Source: Coenobita brevimanus (lineage: Eukaryota > Arthropoda > Malacostraca > Decapoda > Coenobitidae). Taken from it: 64,000 nt of DNA. Position numbers and translations under genes: made by a program. The notes beneath the pieces are model-generated. The model ran no database searches, was not told where the DNA came from, and was given only the letters and a program-made list of their open reading frames with translations. Shown here piece by piece: positions 1-13,519 of this stretch; the first letter of the stretch is position 1, and each line of letters begins with the position of its first letter. The stretch spans positions 24,744,101 to 24,808,100 of the forward strand of contig CM064632.1 of the NCBI GenBank assembly GCA_032717465.1, written 5' to 3'.

Positions 1-144
1 AACACAGTAGGTACTGTCAGGTAAGTTTCCAGGGGAGTATCTATGGACCACCCTGTAATTATTTTCTAGATGAGGCTGGTCATCCCTTTTTTCATGTTTC
101 GGTAACTTAGCAAAATATGATAAAAAAAAAAAAAACGACAACTA

Positions 145-345
145 TGCTCTTTTTACTCTAACTTGACCTAAAATTACCATCTCACCACTTTCAGTGCTGA
201 GTTGTAGCAAGAGTTTAATATTAGAAAACGATGCTGATCACGAAGAAGTGCTTTGGAAAGGATGTACGGCCGTAGTATTGTTTTTTTCTGCCACTGTCCC
301 ACGTGAAATAAGCTGCAAAAGGACGAATATTTGGCCCAGGTTACC
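145..345 (+). repeat. dispersed repeat family A, copy 1
   Basis: About 200 bp that recurs, diverged, at 22530-22720, 32945-33150 and 34665-34885, always in this orientation. Shared landmarks in order are a TTGACYTAAAATTACCATC-like start, a GTTGTAGCAAGAG core, GATCACGAAGAAGTGCT, GTAGTATTGTC, CTGCCACTG and GTGAAATAAGCTGCAAA. No pol III box or terminal inverted repeat is evident, so the class is unknown (SINE, MITE or LINE tail). Confidence 0.7.
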
Positions 346-959
346 GTGAGAGGAATATAGCACCGTTTTACGCTCTCAGAGATGTAGGGGCACGAGGCTA
401 GGCTACCAGGGTCCAGTGGCAGATGGCCAGTATTCATCCTTTGCATTACATGATCAAAAACAGAATATAATCATATTGAAGGGATCAGTCCAGCGACCTT
501 ACGAGAACTGTCCAACTTTCATTTACCTTTGACGAATAGAACCTGTGCGAGTCTGTCACTGTTATTATAGCCAGCGTTCTCGTTGGTTGAAGAAGCCCCT
601 GACACCTTCAACTAAGTGATTTATTTTGTCTGTTACACCTTAATGTCCTCTTCTGTTGCATAAATCCATTCAGTATTGCCATTCTCTGCATAAGTAACCT
701 ACAAAAAATATATTAACCACCCATATTTAAGAATAAATAGCATAGGGAGATGTGTTAGGGATGCTCCTTACCCGACGAGAATACGGACCTAGGACGTTCT
801 AAGCACAAAACCACCGAATATTTGTTATAGTAAATCACTCACTCACTACAGTGCAAGAGTTAACCGTTACTCCCAGTAGTTCATAATATATGCAACAGGT
901 CAACTCAGGAACTGTTTCCCTCTGTCCGTATTTCCTACTGCCTGTGATCTCCAGTCTTT

Positions 960-1095
960 CAAACTCTGTGTCCAGACATCTCGAAATGAACGGATCTTGA
1001 GTTTGTCTCTCTGTTAACTTGTTTTTGTTTGTTCTTGTAGGGAACAATCTGACGGGCTTCTGGACCTTGGTTTCTTCTTTCTTGCTTAAAAGAAG
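960..1095. repeat. dispersed repeat family B, copy 1
   Basis: Resembles 15920-16085 over about 130 bp. Shared blocks are ATGAACGG followed by GTTTGTT, then AGGGAACAATCT (AGGGAATAATCT in the other copy), GGGCTY and CCTTGGTTYSTTCTT. Class unknown. Confidence 0.6.
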
Positions 1096-1430
1096 CAGAA
1101 TTACTCACACCACAGAGCACCGAAATCTCTGTCGCTCGATAAGAGCTGAAAACAGTATATCACAAAAATTCAAGTAAATTAATCATTATGAAAGTCCAAA
1201 ATTATATGATTAATAAAAAAGAACCCTTATGACGCGCAGGAAAAGAACAGAACACTAAAAACCACGTTAGCCAACAAATGTTAAAAAAAAAACTGCCGAA
1301 ATCGCAAATAAAAACAAAATAGCCAGAAAAAGAAAAGAAAAACGGGAAAACTAATTCACTTAAAAAACAATTACGAATGAACTGGATCAGATCACGAAAC
1401 ACTACATCGCCTCCCTCCTTGTCCTTTTCT

Positions 1431-1884
1431 CCTAAGTCTATTAATACCAAGTCGGATCACGTGCTTCCAAAACTCGTCCAAGTCGGCACAGGGGGCGGAG
1501 CATCGGAGTGACGTCGACTGGCTGGCACGAACGAATTACGATAATTTACAAAACCCCAGTTGGTTGTTCAGTTGACTCCTGACTGTGGTGGTGAGTGTTT
1601 GCTTTCTCCACTCACCAGATCATGACACATTTTTCAGCCCGCAGAAGTGAGGGAAGGGACTGAAGTGTGTGAGGGAAGGTGTAGGGGTGTGAGGGAACCT
1701 ACTGCTTTATCATAAGGTTAAACGAGTCCGATTTCTTCCCCTTCTTCGTTTTCTCTTATTATAAACATTTGAGTCTGTCCTTTTATACACTTTCCCTTAC
1801 TTAAGCCAATGACGTCACACACAAGCCATGCCTCCCTGCGCCCTGATGGAAAGTGAACCGACTTGGTATTAGTAGACTTAGCTT
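1431..1884. repeat. separated inverted repeat, about 28-bp arms 400 bp apart
   Basis: The left arm (1431-1459, core TAAGTCTATTAATACCAAG) is matched by the reverse complement of 1856-1884 with about two differences. The arms could be the ends of a roughly 450-bp non-autonomous DNA element. No target-site duplication was identified. Confidence 0.45.
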
Positions 1885-2266
1885 TTCTCCTTCTAGTCTC
1901 TGTTCCTGGAATTAACATTAAATCACTTGAGAAGCAAAGACAGAAATGCACAACACATAAACTAAACGGCTACACAAACAGCTCTTACCAATACATGATA
2001 ATAAAAGCACTCGAGAAACAGAACCACTAAAAAAAAAAAAAAAAAAAAAAAAGAGCAGAAGGCAGTAAGATAAGCCAAAACTAAATTACTCGAAAAACAA
2101 CGAAACCACACAGAAAAAATTTACCTTGGATATCACATCTAGAAAAACGTCAGCTTCTCTTCAGTTTTCTTCTCCCCGTCGCGGCTTTATCTGTGAAGGA
2201 ACTAAGTCACTCATAAAAAAGAACCAAAGTCTTATAAAACACCAAAAATACTGATCCTCAGATATA

Positions 2267-2298
<32 letters not shown>

Positions 2299-2840
2299 CA
2301 ACAATAACAATAAGCTCCCCTAAATTATTCATTATCAGCTAGATAGTATTGGGAAAGTAAGTCATGCAAGTAGAAAGCCCTGAACAAAACAGCTCGTAAA
2401 ATCGCTAGAATAAAAAACTTGTCTCTGGAAGCCCACTAAGAAACATCAACAACTCCTTCTCTTGTTTCCCTGTCGCGGTCACTCTTGGGAAATCACTGGC
2501 TTACGACCCCGACAACGAGGTCGGGGAGGGGGGCGCCAGGACATCGGAAACACAGTGGTAAGGAAGACAATTCCGGAGTTAATCAGCTGCAAGACTGAGC
2601 TGGGAGGAGCCTATATATCATTTCTAGTGCATTATGCGTAAAAACGGAAAATTGGCCTTTCCTTTTATGTAACTTTATTTTCATTTTCTTTCTTTTTTAT
2701 CGCATTATTCACTGTGTTGGTTTTGCTATTCTGGTGTAGTTAGTGCTTTTGTGAGCGGTAAACAATGATTAGGCAAGTGAGTGATTAATGAATATTTGTA
2801 AACCAATTACCTCCCCCCGGCCCTGTTATAGTGAATGTTT

Positions 2841-2843
<3 letters not shown>

Positions 2844-2900
<57 letters not shown>
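2844..2900. repeat. (GA)n microsatellite
   Basis: An essentially perfect GA dinucleotide tract of about 57 bp. Confidence 0.97.
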
Positions 2901-2903
<3 letters not shown>

Positions 2904-2985
2904 CGCTTTAGCACAGCGATTATCATACCCTTAACTATTCTGGTAAATTTTACATGCCTCGGAGCAAACAGTCTGTGTCAAAAGT

Positions 2986-3295
2986 TGTGTCAGATGGCGG
3001 TACAATCGAGCTCAGTTGTCAGATGGACGTACAGTCGGGGTTAGGTGTTGTGTCAGATGGAGGACAGTCATGTCAGGTGTTTTCAGATGGAGGTACAGTC
3101 GGGGTTAGGTGTTGTGTCAGATGGAGGTACAGTCGGGGTCACTTGTGTCAGATGGAGATACAGTCGGGCGCCGTTGTTTCAGATGGAGGTACAGTCATGG
3201 TCACTTGTTGTGTCAGATGGAGGTACAGTCGGGGTCAGTTGTTTCAGATGGAGGTACAGTCGGGGTTAGGTGTTGTGTCAGATGGAAGTAACGTA
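2986..3295. repeat. minisatellite, about 31-35-bp unit, about 10 copies
   Basis: Imperfect tandem units each opening with TCAGATGGAGGTACAGTCGG and ending in GGTGTTGTG or TTGTTT. Unit length varies between about 29 and 35 bp, so reading frames through it are broken and no protein is proposed. Confidence 0.9.
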
Positions 3296-3539
3296 GTGGT
3301 AAAAAGTCGTCACAGAAATCAGTGGGAACGGAGTACGTAGCTTCCACCACCATTCTCCTTACCCCAACTTCTGAGCCCAACTGTGCATCCTCCATTACAG
3401 CCTCTCAGATACAACTTTTGGCACTGACGTGCATATTATTATGTAGCTACAACCTGTTTTATGTGAATGAGGTGGATGGGAGAAGTAGAGGGAGGCTGAG
3501 AACGAGATGGAGAGGTAAGATGTGAGAGTTAACAAGGGA

Positions 3540-3616
3540 GAGATTTTAGCAGAGAGAGGAATGAGAGGAGGAGAGGGAGACCGAGGGCGAGATGGAGAGG
3601 AATGATTGGAGAGTAT

Positions 3617-3653
<37 letters not shown>

Positions 3654-4145
3654 TCCTAGCATTGAGAAGAATGACAGGATAAGAGGGAGACCGAGAAGGA
3701 GATAGATAAGATGCGAGAGTTACAAAGGGAGAGATCGTAGCAGTGAGAAGAATAACAGGATGAAAGGGAGACCGAGAACGAGATAGATAAGATGAGAGAG
3801 TTACTTATGGAGAGATCCTAGCAGCGAGAAGAATGATGGGAGGAGAGGGAGACCGAGAACGAGATAGATAATATACGAAAGAACAAGGGAGAGGTCCTAG
3901 CAGCGAGAAGAATGATAGGAGGAGAGGGAGACCGAGAACGAGATAGATAATATACGAAAGAACAAGGCAGAGGTCCTAGCAGCGAGAAGAATGATAGGAG
4001 GAGAGGGAGACCGAGAACGAGATTGAGAGATGAAGATGGGAGAGTTAACAAGGGAGAGATTCTAACAGTGAGAAGAATGACAGGAGAGGGAGACCGAGAA
4101 CAGGACAGAGAGATAAGATGCGAGAGTTAACAAAGGAGAGATTTA
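3540..4145. repeat. tandem array, about 79-80-bp purine-rich unit
   Basis: Six to seven degenerate units, each carrying AGCAGYGAGAAGAATGA, then GGGAGACCGAGAACGAGAT, then GAGAGTTAACAAGGGAGAG. A (GA)n tract (about 3619-3649) lies within it. One frame of the core unit reads like the GRPRTRW motif seen near the C-terminus of many LINE proteins. The array may have amplified from such a fragment, but that is inference. Confidence 0.85.
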
Positions 4146-6140
<1,995 letters not shown>

Positions 6141-6450
6141 ATGATGATGATGATGATGATGATGATAATGATTATGAGGAGGAGGAGGAGGAGGGGGAAG
6201 AGAAGTAGGAGGAGGAGGAGGAGGGGGAAGAGAAGTAGGAGGAGGAGGAGGGAGAAGAGAAGTAGGAGGAGGAGGAGGGGGAAGAGAAGTAGGAGGAGAA
6301 GGACGACGACGACGATTTTGTACAAGTTAAAAACAAGGGGATGGGAAATATATGGCTGACGAGGGGAAAAACGACCATGATGATGATGATGATGAAAATG
6401 ATGATGATGATGACGATGATGACGATGTTGATGATGATGATGATTTTTGT
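6141..6450. repeat. compound trinucleotide region (GAT)n, (GAG)n, (GAC)n
   Basis: (GAT)n at 6141-6165, then four blocks of GGAGGAGGAGG separated by a recurring GGGGAAGAGAAGTA spacer up to about 6300, then (GAT/GAC)n at 6379-6450. The GAG blocks with a fixed 14-bp spacer form a short minisatellite of about 37-43 bp. Confidence 0.9.
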
Positions 6451-7052
6451 GCTAGCCGGGTAAAAGAAAGGTGGGGGAATACAGAAACAGTTGTCCATGT
6501 TTTCTGTTGTCTCAGGCTCCACAAACTCCCTGTCGTCAAAATAAAATCGTTTGGTGTGACCTGTAATTACCAGAGTTGTCCCCATAATGAGAGGAATAAT
6601 GGCGACAGTAATAACACTCCTATGTTCCTTTGACTCAATTTAATCTGAATAAAATCGTCATGAGATAACACAGACCTGTAAAAGAATAGTTGCACTTGTC
6701 AATAATTTTCTTCTTTGGAGTAAACACGGTATAATTACAGAATAATCATCAGTGACTTTTGTAATTAAGGACAATCCACTCCGAAACAAAAGTATAATTG
6801 CCGTAAAGTGAGGTCTGCAGTCTGGCTGGTACAGCGCTAATGAACTCGGCAACACACACAAAAATGTATATATATTGCCACTGCTGACTATTTGGCCACC
6901 GTGGATTTCTGCTTCTCTACCAGTGGTTAGTCTTGGATGTTTGGTCACCTTATTACACATAAAAAAAATAATAATAATAATAAGATAAAAAAAATAGCCG
7001 CCTTCTGGTTTACGATGATGGTGGTGGTAGTGTGTTGATGATGATAATAGTC

Positions 7053-7090
<38 letters not shown>

Positions 7091-7149
7091 CGGCGTCATC
7101 GTCATCATCCCCCACCCCCCACACTATACACAAAAAATCAAGAAGGCTT
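6451..7149. other. non-coding with (AAT)n
   Basis: No gene seen. Contains (AAT)n at about 7049-7089 next to GAT/GTG triplets at 7014-7045. Confidence 0.55.
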
Positions 7150-8109
7150 ACTCAGAGTGCAACACCCGCGCCCACCAACTGATCCTCAGACAGAATATTT
7201 TGACTTCTGCGATCCTGACCTTTTAACAGATTATCTTATACTCTGATACTTCATTTTTGCCTGGCTGTGTTTCCTTCCACCTGCTTTGAATCAAATTAGA
7301 TCAGACCTGAGTTTACTTTGCAGTGTGACCTTCGCCTTTGACCTTTCCCTTCGACCTTGACATTTGACATATAGTTCTCATAATTAAATCTCGTCATTGT
7401 TGTGTAGAGTAAACCCTTCCACATAGTTTCTGCTACATCAAATATAAGATATTTGGAATGACCTTCCTGTGTGACCTTGACGTTTGATTTATTGTTCAGA
7501 AAAAAAGAACAAGGTCAACCTCTTGGGTGATCCTCATCTCATCCACCTAGTTTGCTCCAAAGCAGCACAAAACCATGTCATTTATTTTGTTCTCACACAG
7601 ACGCACGGGTTGAACTTTGACCTTGTATTGTGACCTTCGACTTTCACTGATTCTTAGCAAAGTTGGATCTATCTGTTTTTTGCCTGACATTCAACACTAC
7701 CACCAAGTTTGGGGTTGAACTTTGGCCTTGTATTGTGACCTTCGACTTTCACTGATTCTTAGCAAAATTGGATCTATCTGTTTTTTGCCTGACCTTCAAC
7801 ACTACCACCAAGTTTGGCTGAAATCTGATCAGTATTGTAAGGGTTGACCTTGCCCTAGATCCTTGGCCTTTGACCCTTCTCAGTGACCTTGACATTTGTT
7901 TTCAAAATCGAATCCTTTTATTTTCGCCTCCTCCTGAACCCTTCCACAAAGTATGGTCCAAATCGGATAAATTTTTAAGTTGATTTGCCCTGTGACCTTG
8001 ACCTCTGACCTAATTTTCTCGAAGCAAAAGCTTTACTCACTGCTGACCCGCTACCTGTGCGCCGAGTTTGGTCCAAATCAAATTAATATTGTGCGAGTTA
8101 TTTTGTTAA

Positions 8110-8203
<94 letters not shown>

Positions 8204-8215
8204 CACACACACGTC
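7150..8215. repeat. repeat family D, copy 1, ending in (CA)n
   Basis: Diffuse tandem modules of roughly 130-160 bp built from TGTGACCTTGACCTTTGACC, CTTCCACCAAGTTTGGTCC and AAATCGGATCAA. The block opens with a CACCAACTG motif and ends in a 104-bp (CA)n tract at about 8110-8213. A second copy with the same opening, modules and (CA)n end lies at 37027-37834. Similar modules are widespread in marine invertebrate DNA (recollection, not searched). Confidence 0.75.
7607..7817. repeat. 105-bp tandem duplication inside family D
   Basis: Two adjacent units (7607-7711 and 7712-7816) are near-identical, each starting GGTTGAACTTTG and ending CCACCAAGTTTGG. They differ at only a few positions, so the duplication is younger than the surrounding diverged modules. 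Confidence 0.9.
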
Positions 8216-9059
8216 CCTAAAAACAACACCAGCTCTCATTTCGCGAGACACGGACATAAAAATGTATTAGTATTATAATCATCAGTATCATCATCATCAT
8301 CATCATAAACTTCCCCAGGGAACGATGTACAATAAATCCTGAAGGGTGTAGAATGTTACTTCAGTGGTGACGTTTAACACACTTCATTATTACTACAATC
8401 AGGATATATAATTTAGTGTAGGGGAAGATATTTGTTAATGTAGGGGTTATTAAAGAATATATTTACCCATCCATCCCAGATTATTTAATGAAATCGTCAG
8501 AGGTATCACGATTTAAAAACAAAACACAATAGAGTAACCATGGAAACAGTGAACAGCAGTTAAAAGTAGGTTAGAAAATAGTAAACAGAAATCCCTTCTT
8601 TGTAAATACGGTATATAATGAAGCCTAAAGAACTTATAGTGTTAATGAGGATGCTGATACCCCACCTCTAAAAAATTTAACCTATTTTTTTAAACCCTCA
8701 TAGTTTTTTTTTTTTTTTTTTTTTTTTTTTTCTCTCCAGGATATGACGCAGGGGTACCGGGTCCGTGGGTTAAGCCGAAAAGAGGCTTAAATTTTTCGTA
8801 CACTCCCGCGATGCCTCAATGACATATGTCGGGTACCTCACTGACCTCGTTAAAAATTTATTCGTTTTTTAGGCTAATGTTCATGTATAACCTGAAAATT
8901 TAAATATGCCTTTGTTGAGTGGGATAATTATTACTTTTAAATGACCGTTTCGTCTTTCAGTCGCCTGTTGGTCTAGTGATTCGAACGCCCCAGTCGCAAT
9001 TACGGTTTTCCAGTTAGCGTTAGTTCTCAAGTAGTGATTGGAGGTTGAATGTAAGCTAT
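8216..9059. other. non-coding, nothing recognised
   Basis: AT-rich. Holds a short (ATC)n near 8287-8306 and a poly-T run at about 8703-8731. No coding or element signature found. Confidence 0.5.
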
Positions 9060-9340
9060 ATTTACATGAATTTCTTCCGTATTCAAGCTTATTTATTTGA
9101 CATTTATGCATATAAATTCAACATTTAAGTTAATTCGTCATTTAAGCTTACTTATTCGTCATTTAAGCTTATTTATTCATTTAAGCTTATTTATTCGACA
9201 TTGAAGATCATTTTTTCTACATTTAAGCTTATTTATTCGACATTTAAGTTTACTTATTCCACATTTAAGCTTCATCGTTTGATATTTAACCTCATTTATT
9301 CGACATTTAAACTTCTTTATTTGATATTTTCTTGACGTAT
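9060..9340. repeat. 21-bp minisatellite, about 12 degenerate copies
   Basis: The unit CATTTAAGCTTATTTATTCG is repeated in tandem with substitutions and one partial unit. The repeats are contiguous with no spacers, so this is not CRISPR-like. Confidence 0.9.
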
Positions 9341-9744
9341 TCGACAAACCCACTGACATACTATACTTCTTTTTCATTTATCTTCATTTACCAGCAATTT
9401 CCATTATCTATGTCAACATTCATACTGATTAATTGGACAGTTTTGATTTACTCGTGTATAGCTTGTTATTTCTTCAGCATCATCTTCCTGTGTCAGCAAT
9501 TTCCATGATTTTATGTCTCGTTAATCCAGCTTAGTTTCTCGACGCTATTGTGTGTAATTCACCGGGTCGGTCAGGATCACTTGATGGTCGTGATCGTCAG
9601 CTTTTACCCTCCCGGAAGGGAGCTGAGAGCTCATATAGTCCGATCTAAGGGCAAGGCTGTGACCTTCACACACGCACACACCCGTCCCCTTGCTCCAGGG
9701 GGACAGTAACCACCCACTTCGTCAGTGAAACTTTTCGCAACCTG

Positions 9745-9811
<67 letters not shown>

Positions 9812-10029
9812 CACTAAACAGACCGAAATGAAGAGCGGGGGGAACTCAGCTAACTGCACATCTGGCGCCGAATATGAACAGTGGTCGAAATGGTAACTTT
9901 GTGCTGTTTGTGAATGTCAGCATTTTTCTCCTTTATTCCTGCTGCCTTGTGACGATTTTTTTTACTGAAGCGACAGCCTGGGCAAAAAATAGCAAGCCAC
10001 ACTTTTCTCGGGTCCTGTATGATTACCTG
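9341..10029. other. non-coding with (GT)n
   Basis: Contains a (GT)n tract at 9748-9808. A short frame at 9874-10167 has no recognisable motif. Nothing else supported. Confidence 0.5.
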
Positions 10030-10420
10030 ACTCAAGAAATTGGAGGAAGTTATGTATTTGTCTGTGTCTGTCTGTGTACAAGATATCTAAGAAAGCTGTT
10101 GTCAGATTTCAATGAATTTTGGTGGATAGGTAGCCAGTGGGTCAGGGAAGAGTTGCTTAGATTTTGAGTTGGGTCCGGTTCTGGATGCCGGAAATAGTAA
10201 ATTTTATTGGCGGTCGCGGAGGTATGAATTCTCTGAAATCCCTTAACAGAGCAGACGAAAACCGTAGAATTAATTGGTTGTGTGAGACGGGAAAAGTATT
10301 TGTCCTGTAGGAAAGAATAATGACAGCAGTAAATTATAAATTTTATTGGTATTGGCGGAGGTATGCCCTCTCTAAGTACTTTCTAGTAAGTCATGGAATG
10401 GTATATTTTGCTGGGTTGTT
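10030..10420 (+). repeat. interspersed-repeat-like module with GGCGGAGGTATG
   Basis: Reads AAGATATCTAAGAAAGCTG, then AGATTTCAATGAATTTTGG, a GGTCCGG motif, and two occurrences of a GCGGAGGTATG block (near 10214 and 10354). The second is followed by a CTCTCTAAGTACTTTCTAG-like segment. This arrangement resembles a repeat I have seen in several animal genomes, but I cannot name it with certainty. Confidence 0.4.
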
Positions 10421-10486
10421 TTTTTGACGTTTTCGTTACGATGCCGACAATGTATTAGTTATGGGCTAAATGTCATCATTTTCATC

Positions 10487-10570
10487 TTATCATCATCATC
10501 ATCATTATCATGATCATCACCATCAGCATGACCATCACCATCACCATTATCATTACTATCACCGTCACTT
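10487..10570. repeat. (ATC)n-like imperfect microsatellite
   Basis: Imperfect ATC/ACC/ATT triplets, including runs of CATCACCATC. No gene between this and the (GA)n tract at 10647. Confidence 0.85.
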
Positions 10571-10666
10571 ATTTGTATTATCTGTTACTAATTCTTGTCC
10601 TACTTGGAACACAGTGGCCTGGGCGAAGTGATTTACTCAGACCTTTGAGAGAGAGAGAGAGAGAGA

Positions 10667-12172
10667 TTGATTTGATTTGACCCCAATGGGGCTAGTTTAT
10701 TGGACACCCCACACTTCATCCTATGAAGGGGCAGCGTCAAAAAAATACATAGATACAGCATCATACAAAGAATTTAAAAGGGGTATCCAAAAGGAAGGCA
10801 GTATCTCAGCGAGATGCATCCCTATCTGCATTACAAAAGTCTTACAACAGTATATCAACATAAATATAACTCATTTTATATTATCAGTATGCATAGGGTG
10901 AGAGAGTTGGACGAACTGATCACACATGTATGACATAAGTTCTTATGTTGAAAAATTTTATAACAGTTATATTAGGCTAAGTGTATTTTGGGGGCAATTG
11001 TTGTGTTACTGAGGAGAAGCAAATAATTTATACTTCCTCAGTATTTTTCTGACAATATCATTTTCTAACATAAATTTTGCCTGACTCTCTATTGTCATAA
11101 ACTGAGTATTCCTGTATTCACGTATGAGTGGACATTCCAATAGATAATGCTTCAAAGTGTGTTTGTTGGGTTGTTCACATACTTTGCACTTCCTCTTCTC
11201 CTCATCAACCTGCCAACCCAGTTCCCAAGGGTAACAGTAGCCAAGCCTTATTCTTGCATGTACAGAGTCAACCCACCTACTTGTCGTATGTCTGCCATAT
11301 ACGTAACTTGTCATCAGTGCAACTGTGTTGTAGTAGTGTATGGAAGTGCTGGTGTTGTGTTCTCTGAGTCTAAGGTCAGTCACCCTTTCTTTTTGTATGG
11401 TCATGATCTTTCTTTTAAGTTGTCTAAGTGAAAGTCCCAGGTCATAGTCACAAGTGTCCTTGTTAGAAGCCTCCTTGGCTAAAAAGTCAGCTCTTTCATT
11501 ACCCGGGATTCCAACATGTGAGGGGATCCAAACAAATTTGACCTGAACATCGATCTCCCTAAGCACTGCAACAATCCGCCTGATCCTGTGAACAAGGTCA
11601 GGGTATGTGGGGTGAGGGTCAGAGAGAGATTGCAGAGCAGACATGCTGTCTGTTAAGATGATGGCATTTTGTTTCCTTAGACAAACTTGTTCCAGCCCAT
11701 TCACAAGTGCTACAAGTTCACACTGGGTGGATGAAGTCCAGTCATGTAGCCTGCTGAGTGTCTCAGCCCCATGAACAAAGCTACCCCCACTTACAATGGT
11801 AACAGCAGCCCCAGCACGTCCAGTCTGTGTGTGAAGAGAACCGTCACAGTACACTTGGTCTTTGTCTTCCCCTGCCAGACTTGATATAAGTGTCATAAAG
11901 TCAACTTTGAGTTCATACGGTAGGAGGTCGGCCTTTTTTGTGTCTAATGTAGTGAAGGCGATGTCTAGTGGTCTCTCCTTCCAGGGCGGCAGAGGTTCAC
12001 TCCAGTCCCAGTCTCCTAAATGATGATCAGTCATTTGGTAGTTGACAAGGTTTGCTGCAGTTATATGAGTCCAGTCCCTGCCAGTCAAATCTTCTAGCCT
12101 TAATAAATTTATGAGCTCTGATTTAGGTAGTGTGTCTCTCTTGTCTCTCAGTGCTCTGACTCCTATTAGTGT

Positions 12173-12175
<3 letters not shown>
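10667..12175 (-). mobile_element. 5'-truncated LINE (non-LTR retrotransposon), RNase H-bearing
   Basis: A minus-strand LINE 3' end holding the end of ORF2 and a 3' UTR (10667-11005) that terminates in a short ATCAA-type tail. Both ends abut (GA)n on the same strand (10647-10666 and 12176-12220). This suggests insertion into a GA microsatellite with 5' truncation. An RNase H C-terminal to the RT is typical of the I/R1/LOA-type LINE groups; the precise clade is not assigned. Confidence 0.85.
11006..12175 (-). CDS. partial LINE ORF2: RNase H domain and Cys/His-rich tail
   Basis: The frame runs open from the (GA)n boundary at 12175 to a TAA at 11006-11008 (about 389 codons), and its 5' part is missing. 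No initiator codon exists because the true start lies upstream in the lost region. Counting from the codon at 12086-12088, the RNase H catalytic residues all look intact: D82 in YCDGS, E124 in QCELV, D147 in ILTDS and D201 in NERAD, plus H191 in WIPSHVGIPGN. A C-x2-C-x5-H-x3-H-x4-C cluster (C301, C304, H310, H314, C319) follows. The role is RNA removal during target-primed reverse transcription. The RT and endonuclease domains are absent, so this copy cannot move by itself. Confidence 0.85.
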
Positions 12176-12222
<47 letters not shown>

Positions 12223-12321
12223 TTAAAGGGAAAATCGGCGTCTCTCACTGCATGAAAAAAATTGCCTTTGTTGATAAGAGTATTATATTAAACAAAGCTA
12301 TCGTAATGAAGGGCGTGATTT

Positions 12322-12370
<49 letters not shown>
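12176..12370. repeat. (GA)n then (GT)n microsatellites
   Basis: (GA)n at 12176-12220 bounds the truncated LINE. (GT)n lies at 12324-12370. The short sequence between is unique. Confidence 0.95.
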
Positions 12371-12373
<3 letters not shown>

Positions 12374-13432
12374 GACGAGGACACAAATTTTTCGGTTCAT
12401 AGTTTTATTGATGCTTTTTTGAACCTGGGATATGAAAAACAAGTGTTTATAAATGAACCCTTCTTATTGTTTTCATGAAGACACCATTTATTTCTTTATT
12501 ATTTACGCGCTAATGGTTTGGCGATGGTTCATGGTAAAACAGGAAGAGGGGAGGGAGAGAGGGAGAGTGTGTGGTAGTGGGGAGATAAAAGGGAAGGGAG
12601 CGTGGAAGAAAAGAGGTGGAATGGGTGGAGAAAGTGTAGGAGGAGGGGGGGATGGGAGAAAAGTGAAAGGAGAGGGGAGAGGGGAGAAAAGTGAAAGGAG
12701 AGGGGAGAGGGGAGGGATTCATGAGAGGAGAGGGAAGAGAGACAGAGAAGTGTAGGGAGAGAGGAGGTGGAGAGGTTGGTGGGGAGAAGAGGAGGACGGA
12801 ATTGGGGTCGGGTGAAGGATAAGCCGAGCACTGGGATGTTGAAGGAGGATGAGAGAGAGAGAGAGAGAGAGAAGACGGTGGAAGGGGAAGAGAAGGGAGC
12901 ACGAATTTGTTCAGTCCAGTAGAGGTAGGTGACTGTCTTCCATCCTTAGTGTTATTAGCAAAGTGGTCAAGAGCACTGAGAGAGTACATACTTCCGTCAA
13001 GGCAGCACCATCTCCTTATTCGTGTTTTATTTTATATATTTTATGGCCTTGACGGTGAATTTTGATATTTTTTCGTCCAAAATTGAAGACTCCTTTCTTG
13101 TCATAAGTAATAATGGAACAGTTGGTGACGTTCCATGAGATTGATTTTCCCATACGGTTGCCGACACAGACGGACAGGTAGACAGACAAATACAGAGACA
13201 GACAGACACGATCAAACCGAGCTCCTAGACACAGCCTCCATGGCGTAGGTAATAACTCTTCATACAAATAATAATAATTCCAGTCAAACGCGTCCGTGAC
13301 ATACAACCTTTACATTATACCTAAATAAGGGTAAAGCGTCTGTGTACACTGAGGTTACATACTGTACATACATACTTATACATATATATTAACATACATG
13401 GACAAATCCATGCTTTAGCCCAGCCTACGGTC

Positions 13433-13436
<4 letters not shown>
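12371..13436. other. non-coding with polypurine tract
   Basis: Strongly purine-biased on the plus strand from about 12541 to 12900 (GGGAGA/GGAGAGG words, including a direct GGAGAGGGGAGAGGGG duplication near 12665-12715). The rest (12901-13436) shows no gene. Confidence 0.6.

Positions 13437-13517
<81 letters not shown>
13437..13517. repeat. compound (GT)n(GA)n microsatellite
   Basis: GT units to about 13465, then GA units to 13517. Confidence 0.97.

Positions 13518-13519
<2 letters not shown>

Larger units (their letters stand above)
1..2843. other. AT-rich non-coding DNA, no gene seen
   Basis: No reading frame here has recognisable domain content. It holds two dispersed-repeat copies and a separated inverted repeat (listed separately), a poly-A tract near 2029-2052 and an (AAT)n/(AAC)n tract at about 2267-2311. 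The rest appears to be unique AT-rich sequence. I cannot exclude short exons. Confidence 0.6.

Noticed and set aside
835..1047. Matching minus-strand peptides (DPFI-RCL) in family B copies as a conserved protein
   Set aside because: Only two diverged copies, each with different frame lengths and no known domain. Treated as a nucleotide repeat.
8955..9010. tRNA-like TTGGTCTAGTGATTCG segment
   Set aside because: An A-box-like match only. No B box at the right distance and no second copy.
9060..9340. CRISPR-like array
   Set aside because: Contiguous 21-bp units without spacers, in a eukaryotic repeat-rich context: a minisatellite.
9874..10167. 97-residue frame with a hydrophobic N-terminus as a secreted protein gene
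   Set aside because: The second half overlaps an interspersed-repeat-like module and there is no supporting motif or splice context.
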